In this document: positions 23,201-35,300 of the stretch, in pieces | Layout of the letters: every line of letters begins with the position of its first letter | Position numbering within the stretch: position 1 is the stretch's first letter | From: Strigamia acuminata | Lineage: Eukaryota; Arthropoda; Chilopoda; Geophilomorpha; Linotaeniidae | Assembly: GCA_949358305.1 (NCBI GenBank) | Contig: OX442314.1 | Location: 25,599,060 to 25,663,059, forward strand | Length of the DNA stretch: 64,000 nt | Reading direction: 5' to 3' | Made by a program: the position numbers and the translations under genes | Notes under the pieces: generated by a model | Told to the model about the DNA's origin: nothing | What the model saw: the letters and a program-made list of their open reading frames with translations, nothing else | Databases searched by the model: none

Positions 23201-24351
23201 ATATTCTCGTAATTATGGACGTGGCCACCCGATGGCCGGAGCTGTACGCCCTCGCGAAGCCCTCGGCTGAAAACATAGTCGAGTGCCTTTACGACGTGGC
23301 AATGCGATTTGGGTTTCCCAGAAAACTCATTTCGGATAACGGCCCCCAATTCCGATCGAGAATATATAAGGACTTCTGTAGAAAATTTAAAATGGATGCA
23401 TCAAACACCTCCACGTATAATCCTCAGACAAACCCAGTCGAGAGATTAAATAAAGACATAAAATATGCGCTGACAGTATTCACCGATATTCACAATCGAT
23501 GGGACGAATACCTGCGAGAAATCGCTTTCAGCATTCGCTCAACCGTGTCAAGAACACGCGAATTCTCACCGGCGTACCTCAACTTCGCCCGCGAATTAAG
23601 GATGCCATGGGACCCACGCGTTGCCGAAGCTGTTAACGTATTAGACCCATCGAGCCCACACGAGTACGTGTGCCGGTTGGAACAGACTATATCCGACACA
23701 TACCAGCATATGATGGCGCATATTTTCAACATGAGAGAAAGAATCGCAGATAAAGAAGGCGATCTCGCTTTCGCGAACTTTAAAGTGAATGATCTAGTGT
23801 GGAAGGAGGCACACACGTTGTCCAATGCAGCGAGGGGCATCGCCGCAGGTTTAGCCGACAAGAGGGACGGTCCCTATGTAATTGTGGCCGAACACGGCGG
23901 CAACGCATACCAACTACGCCGCTTAGAGGACAACAAAAATTTTCAGTCGATACATGGCCGAGATTTAAGGCCATATCTGCCAGAATTTCCACAGGAAATT
24001 TGGCTGGAAGGTCAGACACACAGCGGCCAAGGGGGCACCGTGGTCGACACGTTCCAAAAAACAAATGAAGCTGAAAATATAGCGGAGAACGAGGATGAAT
24101 TCTTCGACGCCGAATCCCCAGCCGACGAGGCTCCAGCTCAGCCGGAGCAAGCAATTTCGGAGAGGGAGGAAGCAGAAGAATGTACTTCTGAAATGGAAAA
24201 TAAAAAAATTAATAATGAGAAAAATGCCAACACATCGGAGATGAACGAGCAAGTAGAGTCACGATCTACGAGCACGTCGAAAATCAACCTTCGACCACGA
24301 CGAAGCAATAATCCGTTCATTCGGGACGGCAAAGTCGTGGGGAAGAACTAA
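20222..24351 (+). CDS. pol: Pol polyprotein of element 1 (PR-RT-RNase H-IN)
   Basis: Reached by a -1 frameshift from gag, this frame is open from 20,222. The first convenient start-like codon at 20,320 (a TTG) gives 1,343 codons, the numbering used here. The aspartic protease has Asp-Ser-Gly-Ala at about 83. Reverse transcriptase carries YLDD at 428-431 and MPFGLVNAPSTFQ upstream. RNase H has TDAS, TDH and ADALSR. Integrase has its His/Cys zinc domain (about 880-920) and D947, D1006, E1041, a D,D(35)E triad, followed by a GPY/F-type module (RDGPYVIVAEHGG). An acidic tail follows. No stops or catalytic losses are seen, so it looks functional. Confidence 0.92.
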
Positions 24352-24731
24352 AAATAAAAGAAAATGTGATAACATGGAGCGGAGGCCTTGTAAAATAAAA
24401 AGATTTACTTACGAGAGCTGCTGCACATGTTGAAACGCGAAAATTTGGCTAAGTCCAAACTTCGCAACGAATTGTCGCAGTCACCACTAACAGACGAGAA
24501 GTTATGACGTATCGGGCGACCACGTGACAATGAAACCACGCGGTCGACCCCGTAGCGTCATTGCCAGCACGGCGGATCTCGCAAAATACGAGACGCGTTC
24601 GAGACCCACAATTCTCAGCGTCGATAGGCCCAGTTTCCGACTGTTTTTAACACGACGAGACGTGTTTTTGCTTCTCCCCCAAAGAGAAAGACAAAGACCT
24701 CTCAAACAAAACTTCATTTTCCTAAATTGAA
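24352..24731 (+). other. Spacer between pol and ORF3 of element 1
   Basis: About 380 bases with no long sense frame. It may hold the splice acceptor or leader of a subgenomic ORF3 message; I could not single out one site. Confidence 0.35.
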
Positions 24732-27700
24732 ATGGCCGATCGACGCAACCCACGATTAGAGCCGAGCGCATCGTCGAGAGACGAGAGCGACGGCCTAATC
24801 GTAAATGCAGAAGACGATGAGAATTGGGACGAACAACCGCCGTTGCAGGTAAATTAGTGTGATTTCCCCAGAGAAATCACATAATTCTTTGAATCTGTTG
24901 CATCCAACCCAGATTGGAGCGTGACTTGTGACTGATATATTTCTTTCTGTTTTATTGTTGATTTAAGGCTGGCTAAAAACCCGAGAGTGGACCCAGATTC
25001 ACCTCGGAGTCAAGGCCGCCAAAAAACTAGAACAAAGGAAGTGTTCGCGGAATGGCGTCGTGGCAAACCAAAACCAAAACTAAAGGTTTTCTTTCTTTTA
25101 AAATTAAACATCGTAATAAATTAAAATACGATTAGAGTTAAAATAAAAAGTTTAACGTAATATTAAGAATTTAACGATCGGTTTTGCCTGCGACCCCTTC
25201 CTAAAAAGCGGATCACCTGAGTTCAAAGGTAGTGTTGGATCAGCGCTACGACGGCGGAGATCATCGCAGAACTGCGAAACAAGAAAATAAGACCGACGGC
25301 CGCAACAAAAGAAAGGAGTTGCTGCCACCGTCGATCTTGAGCATATTTCTGATCCCCATCGTTAAACTGGGATTTATTATATTAATCTTGTGATCTAAAA
25401 TTATTCAGGTCGACCCGCTAGAATCGTGGGACGCCCTGCCTTCGACGGTGTCAACCGCCAACAACATCTTTCGCGGAGCCCTGCCGATTTACCTGCGGCA
25501 GGCCTATCCTGCAGAGACCAGCGCCTGGAAAATCCGATTGATGTACTCCAGGACCCTCGAGGAAAAATTCGAGCGATCGAAAACGCTGGTCGAGTGCATG
25601 ACGAAGGAGATGAGGGAGCGAGTGGGGCCGCGGATCCCACCCGATGCGGATCCGCCGAGCCCCGTTTACTCCGGGTACCTGGAAGAGGCTTACCCAGGCA
25701 CGGTGGCCGAGCTGCACACCTCCCATAGGTGGAGCGAGGCCCCGACCTTGGCAGCCCGCCAGAGAATAGTGGACGACGAGATCAAACGCTTAAAGCGCAC
25801 CGAGACTCACGGAGTAACCCGAGTTCTCGAGAGAAACGGTTTCTCCCCCGAAGAAATCCGTAGATGGCTTCGCGACATCGAAGAAGATCATCTGACACCC
25901 AGATGGATACCGCCGGCGAATTTTACGGCCACGCAGTCTGAGATGTGGCAGTTATACCACGCTGGTATCCTGGGAAGTCGCCGCCATCACAGAAGATCGA
26001 AGCGTCCGGCGGAGTCCGCCCCACGCGGACCCGCACGAAGAAGACAGGCCGTCTCCCCAATAGAGGCCGGCCCGTCAACGAGCCGCGACTACCGCAGCCG
26101 CTCGAGCAGCTCCAGTTCCCGAACTCGAGTTGTCGTGCGCTCGGAGTGTCGCCGAGTAGTAACGCTCGAGCCTGCCTCGCCAGACGACGCGCGGGCTGAG
26201 CGAACAGTCGAATCTTCCGCCCACTGGGCTGCGAGGACCGAGACACACCAAGATCGAGGAAAGAAAAGATCCTCGTTGTTCATGGCGATTACCACACAGT
26301 CGTCAGATCAATCCTCGTCGCGACGAACCGTCTCATCACACCAGAGACCGAATTCTCCGACGGACGTCCCCCAGAGGACGGCCCAACGAAGATCCGTCGC
26401 AGCCAGCACCCGGAGGAATCGAAAGCGCAAAGTACGTCAGAAGTTGCGAGCACAATCCCTGATAGCTAAGGGATTAGAGAAGGAGCGAGAGATGGCCGCC
26501 GCGAAACGGTCCGAACCCCAGAGTCTCGGACCCACGGCTGGACCGTCCAGGCGCCAAGCAGAGATTGATTTGGGAGAGTTGACGGAAGAGCAAATGTCCC
26601 CAGATGAGTCGGACAAAGATGGGCCGGTTACAAAACAGGATCTGGCCGTAGCATTGAAGAACGCCTTCCGAGGATACGCGGCCAACCGGCCGTCGGGCTC
26701 AACACCGGCTGTGCCCACCGCGCTTGTGCCCCCACAAGTGCAATCGCGATGGCCGCCACTCCTCGAGGGTACAAACCCAGCCGTGACCGCTTGGACCCCT
26801 CCCCGGATGATTCCGGTGGGGGATCCAGCTCCGAAGCGGGTCAGATACGATAATCTACCCGGGCTGGGCCGTCCACCGTCACCCCCAACGCCACGAGTGT
26901 GTCGACCTTATCGCAACGCCGAATGGTACGCCCAGCGAGAGATGGACGCTCGATGCCGGCGTGAAGCGGCCTATCCCCCACTCAGCGAGCTACAAGAATA
27001 TCTGGCCGAATACGAGAACCCCGCGATTGCCGAGTTGGCCATACGACAGGCCGACGCCGCCCAAACCCACCACATCAATTGGGCGATCGAACAGATGCGG
27101 ACGCTGTCACAACAATTCAGTGGCAATCCGGACCGCGCTCACCCCTGCCATCGGAGCAGTTTGAATTTGGCAGTGACGAACGTCATGGCCCAGCTGCTGT
27201 CCCTGGGCGTCTTCTTGGACAGTCGGCAGGCTATGGCGGCCTGGACAATCGTCGACCGTGAGGGAGTTCACCTTCCTCGGGCGTTGTACCAGGTATGGGC
27301 CGGATGGACTCCTGAGCCCGCCTCGCTGCGCTTCGACCTGGCCAGGAATACGGAGAACCCAGGCCTGCAGTTTTCGAAGATGCGTTCGTTGGCATTCCGC
27401 TACCGGAACCCCGGAGTCCACCCTTCCTTGTTGCGAACAATTCGGGAGGCTCCGGAGATACCGGGAACGACAGCGAGCCTCCCACAGGCCATCGAGACCG
27501 CCCCCCCAGAGGCGGCGGTCCAACCATACATACCGACCCCAAAGCCGGTATTCCCGAAGGAGAAGCGACATGCGAATCGACCCATATTGATTCCGAAGCG
27601 TTCCAAGCGAGGACCCCGAACTCCTCCGCTGCCCTCTCCTTCACCACCAGCGGCAGGGCTGGCCGCTCTCTCTGCAGAGCCGGCTACGCCACCGTTGGAG

Positions 27701-28195
27701 AGCCCAATGGAGATTCCGCTCCCACCATCGCCTCCGCCGCCCCCAGCAGCGCAGCTTTATTTGAGGCTGGGAGTGGAATACCCCTTCCTTCAGATGTCGG
27801 AGTTCACGCGACAACGCATCATTGACTCCGACGATCACGGCGAATCAATCCTCAAATGGCTAAACAGAGAAGCCCGATCCACCATGGACGCCGTCTTCCA
27901 TCGCCGTATCCTACGGGCCCACAGGAAACCCGGATCGAGCGCCGAGTCGCGAAGGATCCGACTCGTCCCCGATCGATTCCCCGCGTCTACCCGGATTTGG
28001 ATCCATGAGCGTACGGGGTTGGTTGGCGAGCCAGCCGGCAGTCACCCGCAGTACTTCATCAACGAGCGACAAAATCCTGCGGATCTGACAACCTCTCTGC
28101 CCCCGGATTTACCACCGCCGCCCCCGGCAGTGCCACCCGTGATCCTCCGCCCATGCAGAGGAGTGCTGCCGGCTCTTCGCAGAGGAGAGCGATGA
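24732..28195 (+). CDS. Spliced third ORF of element 1, unknown product (967 codons)
   Basis: Exon 1 (24,732-24,848) starts with ATG and ends CAG|GTAAAT after 39 codons. Exon 2 (25,409-28,195) begins after the acceptor TTATTCAG in the same phase and runs 928 codons to TGA. A GTG at 25,448 marks where the exon 2 frame could otherwise start. The protein has an acidic start, a Ser/Arg-rich block (about residues 225-330), a Glu/Asp patch with a short helical stretch, a Pro-rich segment, then a conserved-looking, mixed helical C-terminal part. I see no signal peptide, no transmembrane span and no cysteine pattern, so it does not look like an envelope gene in spite of its position. No family is recognised. 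Another possible exon (about 24,967-25,084) does not join in phase. Confidence 0.75.
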
Positions 28196-28225
28196 GAAAA
28201 TTGAGATCGCTCCGATCCGAGATCG

Positions 28226-28242
28226 AAGCTGGAGGAGGGACG
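28226..28242 (+). promoter_or_regulatory. Polypurine tract of element 1
   Basis: GAAGCTGGAGGAGGGACG-type purine-rich run immediately before the 3' LTR, where plus-strand priming is expected. Confidence 0.6.
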
Positions 28243-29063
28243 TGTGGTGACCCAGTTGGATAAGTGTCCCCCCAGGGCGGATACTTGTCCTATGAGTCAC
28301 TATGATTAAAGAGTCGTTCCCCCCCGAGTTGGCTCCACCTCCCCATGGCAGGTGTGTGCCCCGAGGGGGAGGAAGCGGCTGGTGGTCAGCCCCCATTGGT
28401 TGATCGCCGGCCCTTCACCCCACTGCATAAAAGGCTGTGTTTCCCGCCTAAAGACAGAACTTACACAAACGACACCAAGAACACAGCAACTACCTCACCG
28501 TCAGGCCAACTTCAACTACAAGTTAGGATTGATCGAGGATCGCTGAGTAAAGTGCAAACTGTAACTCTCACGAAGTCACTTGCGAGCTATTCCTGCGAAA
28601 GCACGAGAATAGCCCTTGTGAAATCACCCAGAATAATCGCCCAGACGATTATTCGCCGAAGTAAGTGTCCGAGTGCTTTGTAGGGAACCCCAAAGTTCCT
28701 AGACGAGGCCTCTGCGACGCTAAACCAAAACCTAGACAACAGGCACGGATAGAAGACTCGAAAGAGCATTCCACCGCGTCCGTGAAGACGAATCCGTGAC
28801 GAATTAACGACAACTCGAGACGCCGCCTTTGTTCCGCCGACCACGCGGAATCGACGACGCCATCTTGAGAAATCCTTTGTTCGACGCTGACCACGTCGAC
28901 TCTAGAATTATTACTGAGTGTATTTTAAAGGCATAAAGCCTGGTGAATAAATTACCTGTTTATTTACATACATTTAGTATTCATTTGGGTATTTGCATAA
29001 TTGATCACAGGTAAAGTATTACACGTTAGCGCTATTTAAACCTATACCAAGTAGGACGCGACA
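28243..29063 (+). repeat. 3' LTR of element 1
   Basis: 821 bases, matching the 5' copy throughout by eye, with AATAAA at 28,946-28,951. It ends 280 bases before the start codon of P450 gene A and in the same orientation, so it could act on that gene. Confidence 0.95.
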
Positions 29064-29343
29064 AGCCTACTATAGTATCGTTTCACAGAGTCATCATTTT
29101 GACTAAGCACACCCAGGCAAAAATGAATCGTTCCTCCATCCCCAATTTGATTACGTTTACTACAAATCCTAACCACGGATAACTTATCAACGTGTAAATA
29201 CATTTCGTGATCTGTTATCTCTTAATATGTGGACCGGATATTTTCTTTAGGAGCTGGATATGCACAAAGAGATAAGTAGAAAACTTTCTCACAGAAACCA
29301 CAGATTTGTGCAAACAATTTTCACTGCTGCTATCTAATTATCA

Positions 29344-32300
29344 ATGGAGTCATCCAAAGTGCTCAATTTCTTGATGGAATACTACCAGCCACTTGTCTTA
29401 CTTGCAATTGTAAGTTTGTTAATACACTGGAAGAAAAATGTAAAAAATCTTCCGCCTGGTCCATGGAGATTGCCAATATTTGGTTATATTCCCTTTTTGA
29501 AAGATCCACACCATTTAACCATCACAAAATTAAGTAAAAAGTATGGAAATGTAATGAGGTATTATTATTATTTTTTCAAATCAATAAAAAAGTGAAATTA
29601 CAATTCCTTTCTTTTGTATTTCAGTATTTATTTGGGTGGTGTTTTAGTTATTGTTCTAAACGATTACAATGCAATAAAAGAAGCTTTTGTGAAGCAAGGA
29701 TATTTGTTTTCTGGAAAACCCCACGCCAATCACCTGAAAACTGGAAATCCTTCAGGTACATTCAATGTTCACATATTGCTTACTCATATAATGCAAACTT
29801 TACTTCAACTTTAGGTTTGTCAAATGCCGAGGGAGAAAAAGCCAGTCATCACCGGCGTTTTATTCTTTCAACGTTTAAAGATTTGGGGATGGGTAAATCA
29901 AGCCTGGAACCACATATAATGGTGGGTGTTATTATTTAAATTCCCTTTCTCCTGCAAAAAAGGCTCGACAGCAAGGTTTGAACAATGTGAAACCCTTTAT
30001 GCTCCAAGAAGAGCTTGACTGCATTGCATTATATCAAGCCATTACATGAGTAGGCGTTGTGAACAGGAAGCTCCTCAGCCAGGAGTGACTAAAGATGGGT
30101 TCACATGTCTGCTTTAAAGCAGCTTTAAAGCACGATTGGTGCTTTGTGTTCGTGCATGCATGTGAACAGCGCTCTGCTCATTGTTCGTGCTTTGCTAACA
30201 GCTGGCAGTGCTGCATCATGTGCGCGCATCATGTTCGTGCTTTAACGTGCAAGCACAAAGCACCACATGTGAACCCACCTTAATGCTGTTTCTTGCTTTT
30301 ACGCATGTTCTTGGGTTTTTTTTATCATCCCACCCTCTGCAAACCTCACCTGGATTGGTTTTTTAGTCATTCCTGGTTTGTATCTGTAATTTCATTGGTC
30401 GGAGCCCCCTGTCGCCAAGCGCTTCTCATTACACGAGATCTTCAAAGTTAATTTGCGATGTTTGACCGCAGATATCTCATTAAATACTGGCATCCCAATC
30501 AATTTTATTTCTTTTCCTGAATCAGAACCGAAATGATCCTGATCTGTCTTTTGCAAAAATTCGTGTTGCACCCGTATTCTTAACCTTCCCATAGCCATGG
30601 TGGGTCAGAAAAATAACAAAAGTAGCAAAATAACTGGAGTGTCCTACTCCATCGGTCAATCCTGACCAATCGTTATGTTTTGGCGCTTTTAAGAGCAGCG
30701 CCACCTATATTGTAATTCGAGAATAAATCAGTCATTTTTAGTTCAACTTACCTGACATGTCGCTTTCTTGACCACTAACCACATCAACGATAAATACACA
30801 ATAATTGGCGACGAGGAGGATCGCAATCGACGACCCACAACCAGATGCAGCTTCGTATCTACTTTTTGTGAGTTTTTTTTTGATCGTTTGATGAACTTTT
30901 TGGCCGTTTTTGACCGTCGCTGACCACGCCGTCCCCGAAGTAGGCCTAGTCGTTTTGTGCTTCGAATTTTCGCGTTTTTTGTGCCATATTCCGCCTCCTT
31001 GCCATCAAGATGTCGACGTTGAAAGGCACGCTTCGCGAATACGATTCCAGTGACGATTGGGAACTTTATTGTTTGCGTATGGCGAGTATTTTCGCCTGCA
31101 ACAAAATAGTTGACGATTTGGAGCAGGTTCACACGCTGCTCGCGTACGTGGGCATGCCGACGTTGAAGTTATTGGTGTCGCTTACAGCACCCAAGAAGCC
31201 GGCCGAATTCAAGTACGCCGAATTGGTAGCGCTCATGCAGAAGAACGCCCGCCCGAAGCCGCTCGTTTTGGCCGAAATACGTCGATTTCATCGGCGCGAT
31301 CGCCAGGCAGGTGAGACTGTCACCGAATACTCGTTGGCTCTCCAAGATCTTGCTGAGAATTGCGACTTTGGTGAAAATAAATCGGACGAGCTGCGAAATC
31401 GCTTTTTATGTGGCTTGCAAAACGAGCAAGTCCAACATGCGTTAACCCTGAAAACTGATCTGACTTTCGACGACGCCGTTGCTTTTGCGGCTTCCGCTGA
31501 GGTGTCATCGAAGGAATTTTCGACTATTGCTGCCCAGAATACTGCCGCCACTCCTGTGCATAAACTCCACGAGTCAAAGCCGCGATACGAGCCGAACAGA
31601 CGAGGCGGAAAGCGTTTCACGAAGAAAAATGTTGCTTTTCCAACTCCACACCAACCATCCAGTAAAGGAAATGCGTCGGGGTGCTCGGCTTGTGGTAAAT
31701 CGAACCACTCTCGCGATTCGTGTCGTTTTCGGGACGCCAAGTGCCACGGCTGTGGTAAAACTGGACATATTCGTCCGGTGTGTCGTTCTCGTGTTCCAGC
31801 ATCGGATTCCACTCACGTTGTTCGTTTTAACGAGGACATGGATTTCTATCGAGTTCACACTGGTCCCGCAACTGCAGTCAATTCCGTGCATTTGCCACGT
31901 GTGAAACCTGTCATGATTACCATTTGTATCGATGGTGTCAATCTCGATATGGAGATGGACACGGGGGCAGGTGCTTCAATTATTGCTCTTGATTTATATC
32001 TAAAACATTTTTCCCATTTTCCATTGCAGACCATCCCGTGCAACATGTACACGTATACAGGCGATCAAATACAGATGGAGGGAGTTATTGAGGTTCCAGT
32101 CAGGTTCAAAAATCGAAATTTTTTATTGCCACTCTGTGTCGCACGGGATGGTCCAGTTCCGTTGTTGGGCAGAGGTTGGTTATGCATGTTCGGGCTCCTT
32201 TCGAAAACTGCTGAAGCGGTCGGCGCGAAAATTTACAAGGCCGATTCCGTTGCTCCCCAGTCCGAGGTTCTCGATTCCACTTCCGCCAAAGCTTTGGAAA

Positions 32301-35300
32301 CGTTGTTGCTGAAGCACGAGCACACTTTCCGAGATGAAATCGGTTGCTTTAACAAGTCCACTGTTCACATTGACGTTGATCCGGCGGTACAGCCGATTTT
32401 TCTAAAAGCTTATCCAGTCCCCATAGCAGTTAAGCCATTGGTCGAGGCTGAGTTGGCGCGTTTGCAAGCGCTGGGTATTATAACCCCGGTTGCATCATCA
32501 CGTTGGGCAACGCCCGTGATGCATGTTAAAAAGTCTGATGGCACCATCAAATTGGCTGGTTGCTATAACCGGACAATTAACAAAGCTATTTTTCCCAACT
32601 CATATCCTTTGCCTTTATTTGCAGATGTGACCGCCAAATTGTCGGGAGGGGAAACTTATTCAGTATTGGATATGAATTCAGCTTTCAATCAATTGGAATT
32701 AGATGAGGAGAGCAAAATGTTCTGCACGATTAACACTCATTTGGGCCTTTTCAGGGTAAATAGGCTCTTTTATGGTATTTCGTCCGCTCCCGCTCTATTC
32801 CAACAAACGATGGACCAGTTGACCGCCAAGGTGAACAGCGCTCAGCCGTTTATCGATGACTCCGCCGTGACAGGTGCGACCAACGCGGTTCACCTGCAAA
32901 ATTTGGACGTGCTTTTGACGACGTTCGGTGGAGCCGGTCTCACGTTGAATCGCCGGAAGTGTCACTTTTTACAGCAATCGATCCAGTTTTTAGGTTTAAA
33001 CATTTCCAAACTAGGTATTTCCCCGATAGATTCGAAGCTCGCTCCACTCAGAGATGCAAGGCGCCCCAGTGATGTAACCTCTTTGAAATCGTTCCTTGGT
33101 CTCATCAATTACTACGGTCGCTTTGTTGCAAATTTGTCTACTCTGCTCGAACCGTTATATCGTTTAACACGTGACGATGTCGAGTGGAAGTGGACAGAGG
33201 AGCACGAGTCCACCTGGAAAAAGGTTAAGGTTGCTGTATCCACAGAGTCAGCGTTGGTTCACTTTGATCAGTCTAAAAAATTGTTTTTGACAGTCGATGC
33301 TTCCCCGGTAGGCGTGGGAGCGTTCTTGTCGCACCTCGATCCAGACGGTACTCACAGGCCAATTGCCTTTGCGAGTTCTCTTTTGTCGGCCGCGCAGAAG
33401 AATTACGCACAGATAGAGCGTGAGGGATTCGCCATTATTTATGGCATCAGGAAATTCCATCACTACCTGTTTGGGCGTCGTTTCTTCCTGCGTACGGACC
33501 ACAAACCCTTTGTTTCTATATTTGGAGAGAAAAAGGGATGTAACCAGATCGTGGCTGCACGACTGCATCGTTGGGCAGTATTTCTGTCCGCCTACGATTT
33601 TATTATTGAACACGTGCCTGCTGTGGACAACGCCATTGCCGATGGCTTGTCTCGTAATCCACAACCGAGTGTGGACAGCACAGAAGATTTGGAAGTCGGC
33701 ATTAACAAAATTTATTCTGCTTCAATTTCAGATTTCCCCATGTCAGCTACTTCTTTAAAAGCTGCGTACGCAGCTGACGAAGTACTGCAAGATGTTATGC
33801 GACATGTTCGCACTGGATGGAAATCACGCACGCCGGACACCGCTGAATTTTATAAACACCGGGACTCGTTCTCAACTTTTGACGAATTTTTATTTCTCTC
33901 TGATAGGTTGGTGATTCCGAAAGCTGTTCGTCGTTCGGTGTTGGTCGAGCTCCATGCGGGTCATTACGGCATTGTCCGTACCAAATCGTTGGCGCGAGCC
34001 ACGGTTTGGTGGCCTGGAATCGACGCTGACATCGAGCGCACAGTCAAGAACTGCGACGTCTGCCAGCGAAGCTTACCCGATCCGCCGAAATCAAACACCG
34101 TCAGTTGGCCAGTTCCAGACCAGGTGTGGGGACGGGTACATCTCGATTTCGCCGGCCCGTTTCATAATTCGATGTTCCTGTTGGCGGTTGACGCTAAAAC
34201 CAAGTGGTGCGAGATTCGTAAGATGTCCACAACTACTGCTGCCGCCACCATTGAAGTTATCAAGTCTTGGTTCGAAAATCACGGTTTGCCACTGCATTTT
34301 CATACCGACAACGGACCACAGTTCACCTCGCAGGAATTTCGCCAGTTCTTGGCGATAAATGGAATTCGTCACACTCTCTCACCGCCGTACCATCCAGCTA
34401 CAAATGGCGCGGTTGAGGGTTTTGTGAAGACTTTTAAAACCCAAGTTGATAAATTTCTAACCTTGAATTTTTCCTTGTCGGATGCCGTCTCCCGTTTCAT
34501 CGCATCGTATCGCTCAACGCCACACGCTACGACGAAAGTTTCACCAGCTGTCGCCTTCCTTCAGCGTGAGATGCGGACGCGCTTACATCTATTGAACCCA
34601 CGACTTCTGCCAGATGTCGACCAAATTGACATTCCGCGCCGTTTTGAAGTTGGGGACCTCGTGTTCGCGCGGGATTACCGTGGCACTCCCAAGTGGATAC
34701 CCGGTATAGTTAAAAAGAAGACTTCTTCGTCCACTTACGATATTGAAGTCGCTCTCGACGTGACGTGGAATCGACACATTGACCAGTTGCGACGTCGCGC
34801 AGATCCGAGTTTGTTGCCACAAAATGGGGGGAAAGATTGTAGAAGTTCTCTTCTTCCTTTTGCCATCACTTCTCAACCAACTACACCGCCTGTGCCCGTG
34901 CCTGATCCAGTACTCACCGTTCCTCAAGCTGTCGTTCCTCAAAACGTTGCTCCGACACACGCACCGCCGTTGCCCGTTCGTGCGCCATCGCCACCTGCAA
35001 TTGCTGGCTCGAGTGCTCCAGTTCCTCCAGCGCTTAGCCCTCGACCAGTCCGAAACAGGAAACAAACGGACTTTTATGGCTTCCCACCGAATTGATGTTT
35101 GTGTTTGTGTTTTAAATTAATTGATTTCATTTTGTGTTAGTTTAAATTTCCAACTTTGTTCTTTATTAACTTTTATATACATGTGTTTAATGTTTAAATT
35201 GTTTTATCCCTTTCTTGATTATATAATTGGTGTTTCTCCCAATTAAAGGGGATGTTGGAGTGTCCTACTCCATCGGTCAATCCTGACCAATCGTTATGTT

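Larger units (their letters stand above)
16193..29063 (+). mobile_element. Element 1: full-length Ty3/gypsy-type LTR retrotransposon with a third ORF
   Basis: The element is about 12.87 kb, with two 821-base LTRs (TG...CA ends) that look identical by eye, and AGCC directly flanking both ends. Order: LTR, primer-binding site, gag (17,108-20,248), -1 frameshift signal, pol with protease-RT-RNase H-integrase (to 24,351), a spliced third ORF (24,732-28,195), a purine-rich tract and LTR. Integrase lies after RNase H, as in gypsy-type elements. GC content is much higher than in the host DNA. All frames are open, so it may be competent. It inserted between the secreted-peptide genes and P450 gene A, in the same orientation as the P450. 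Confidence 0.95.

Noticed and set aside
25448..28195. Envelope gene in element 1
   Set aside because: The position fits, but there is no signal peptide, membrane span, fusion-peptide-like stretch or cysteine pattern.
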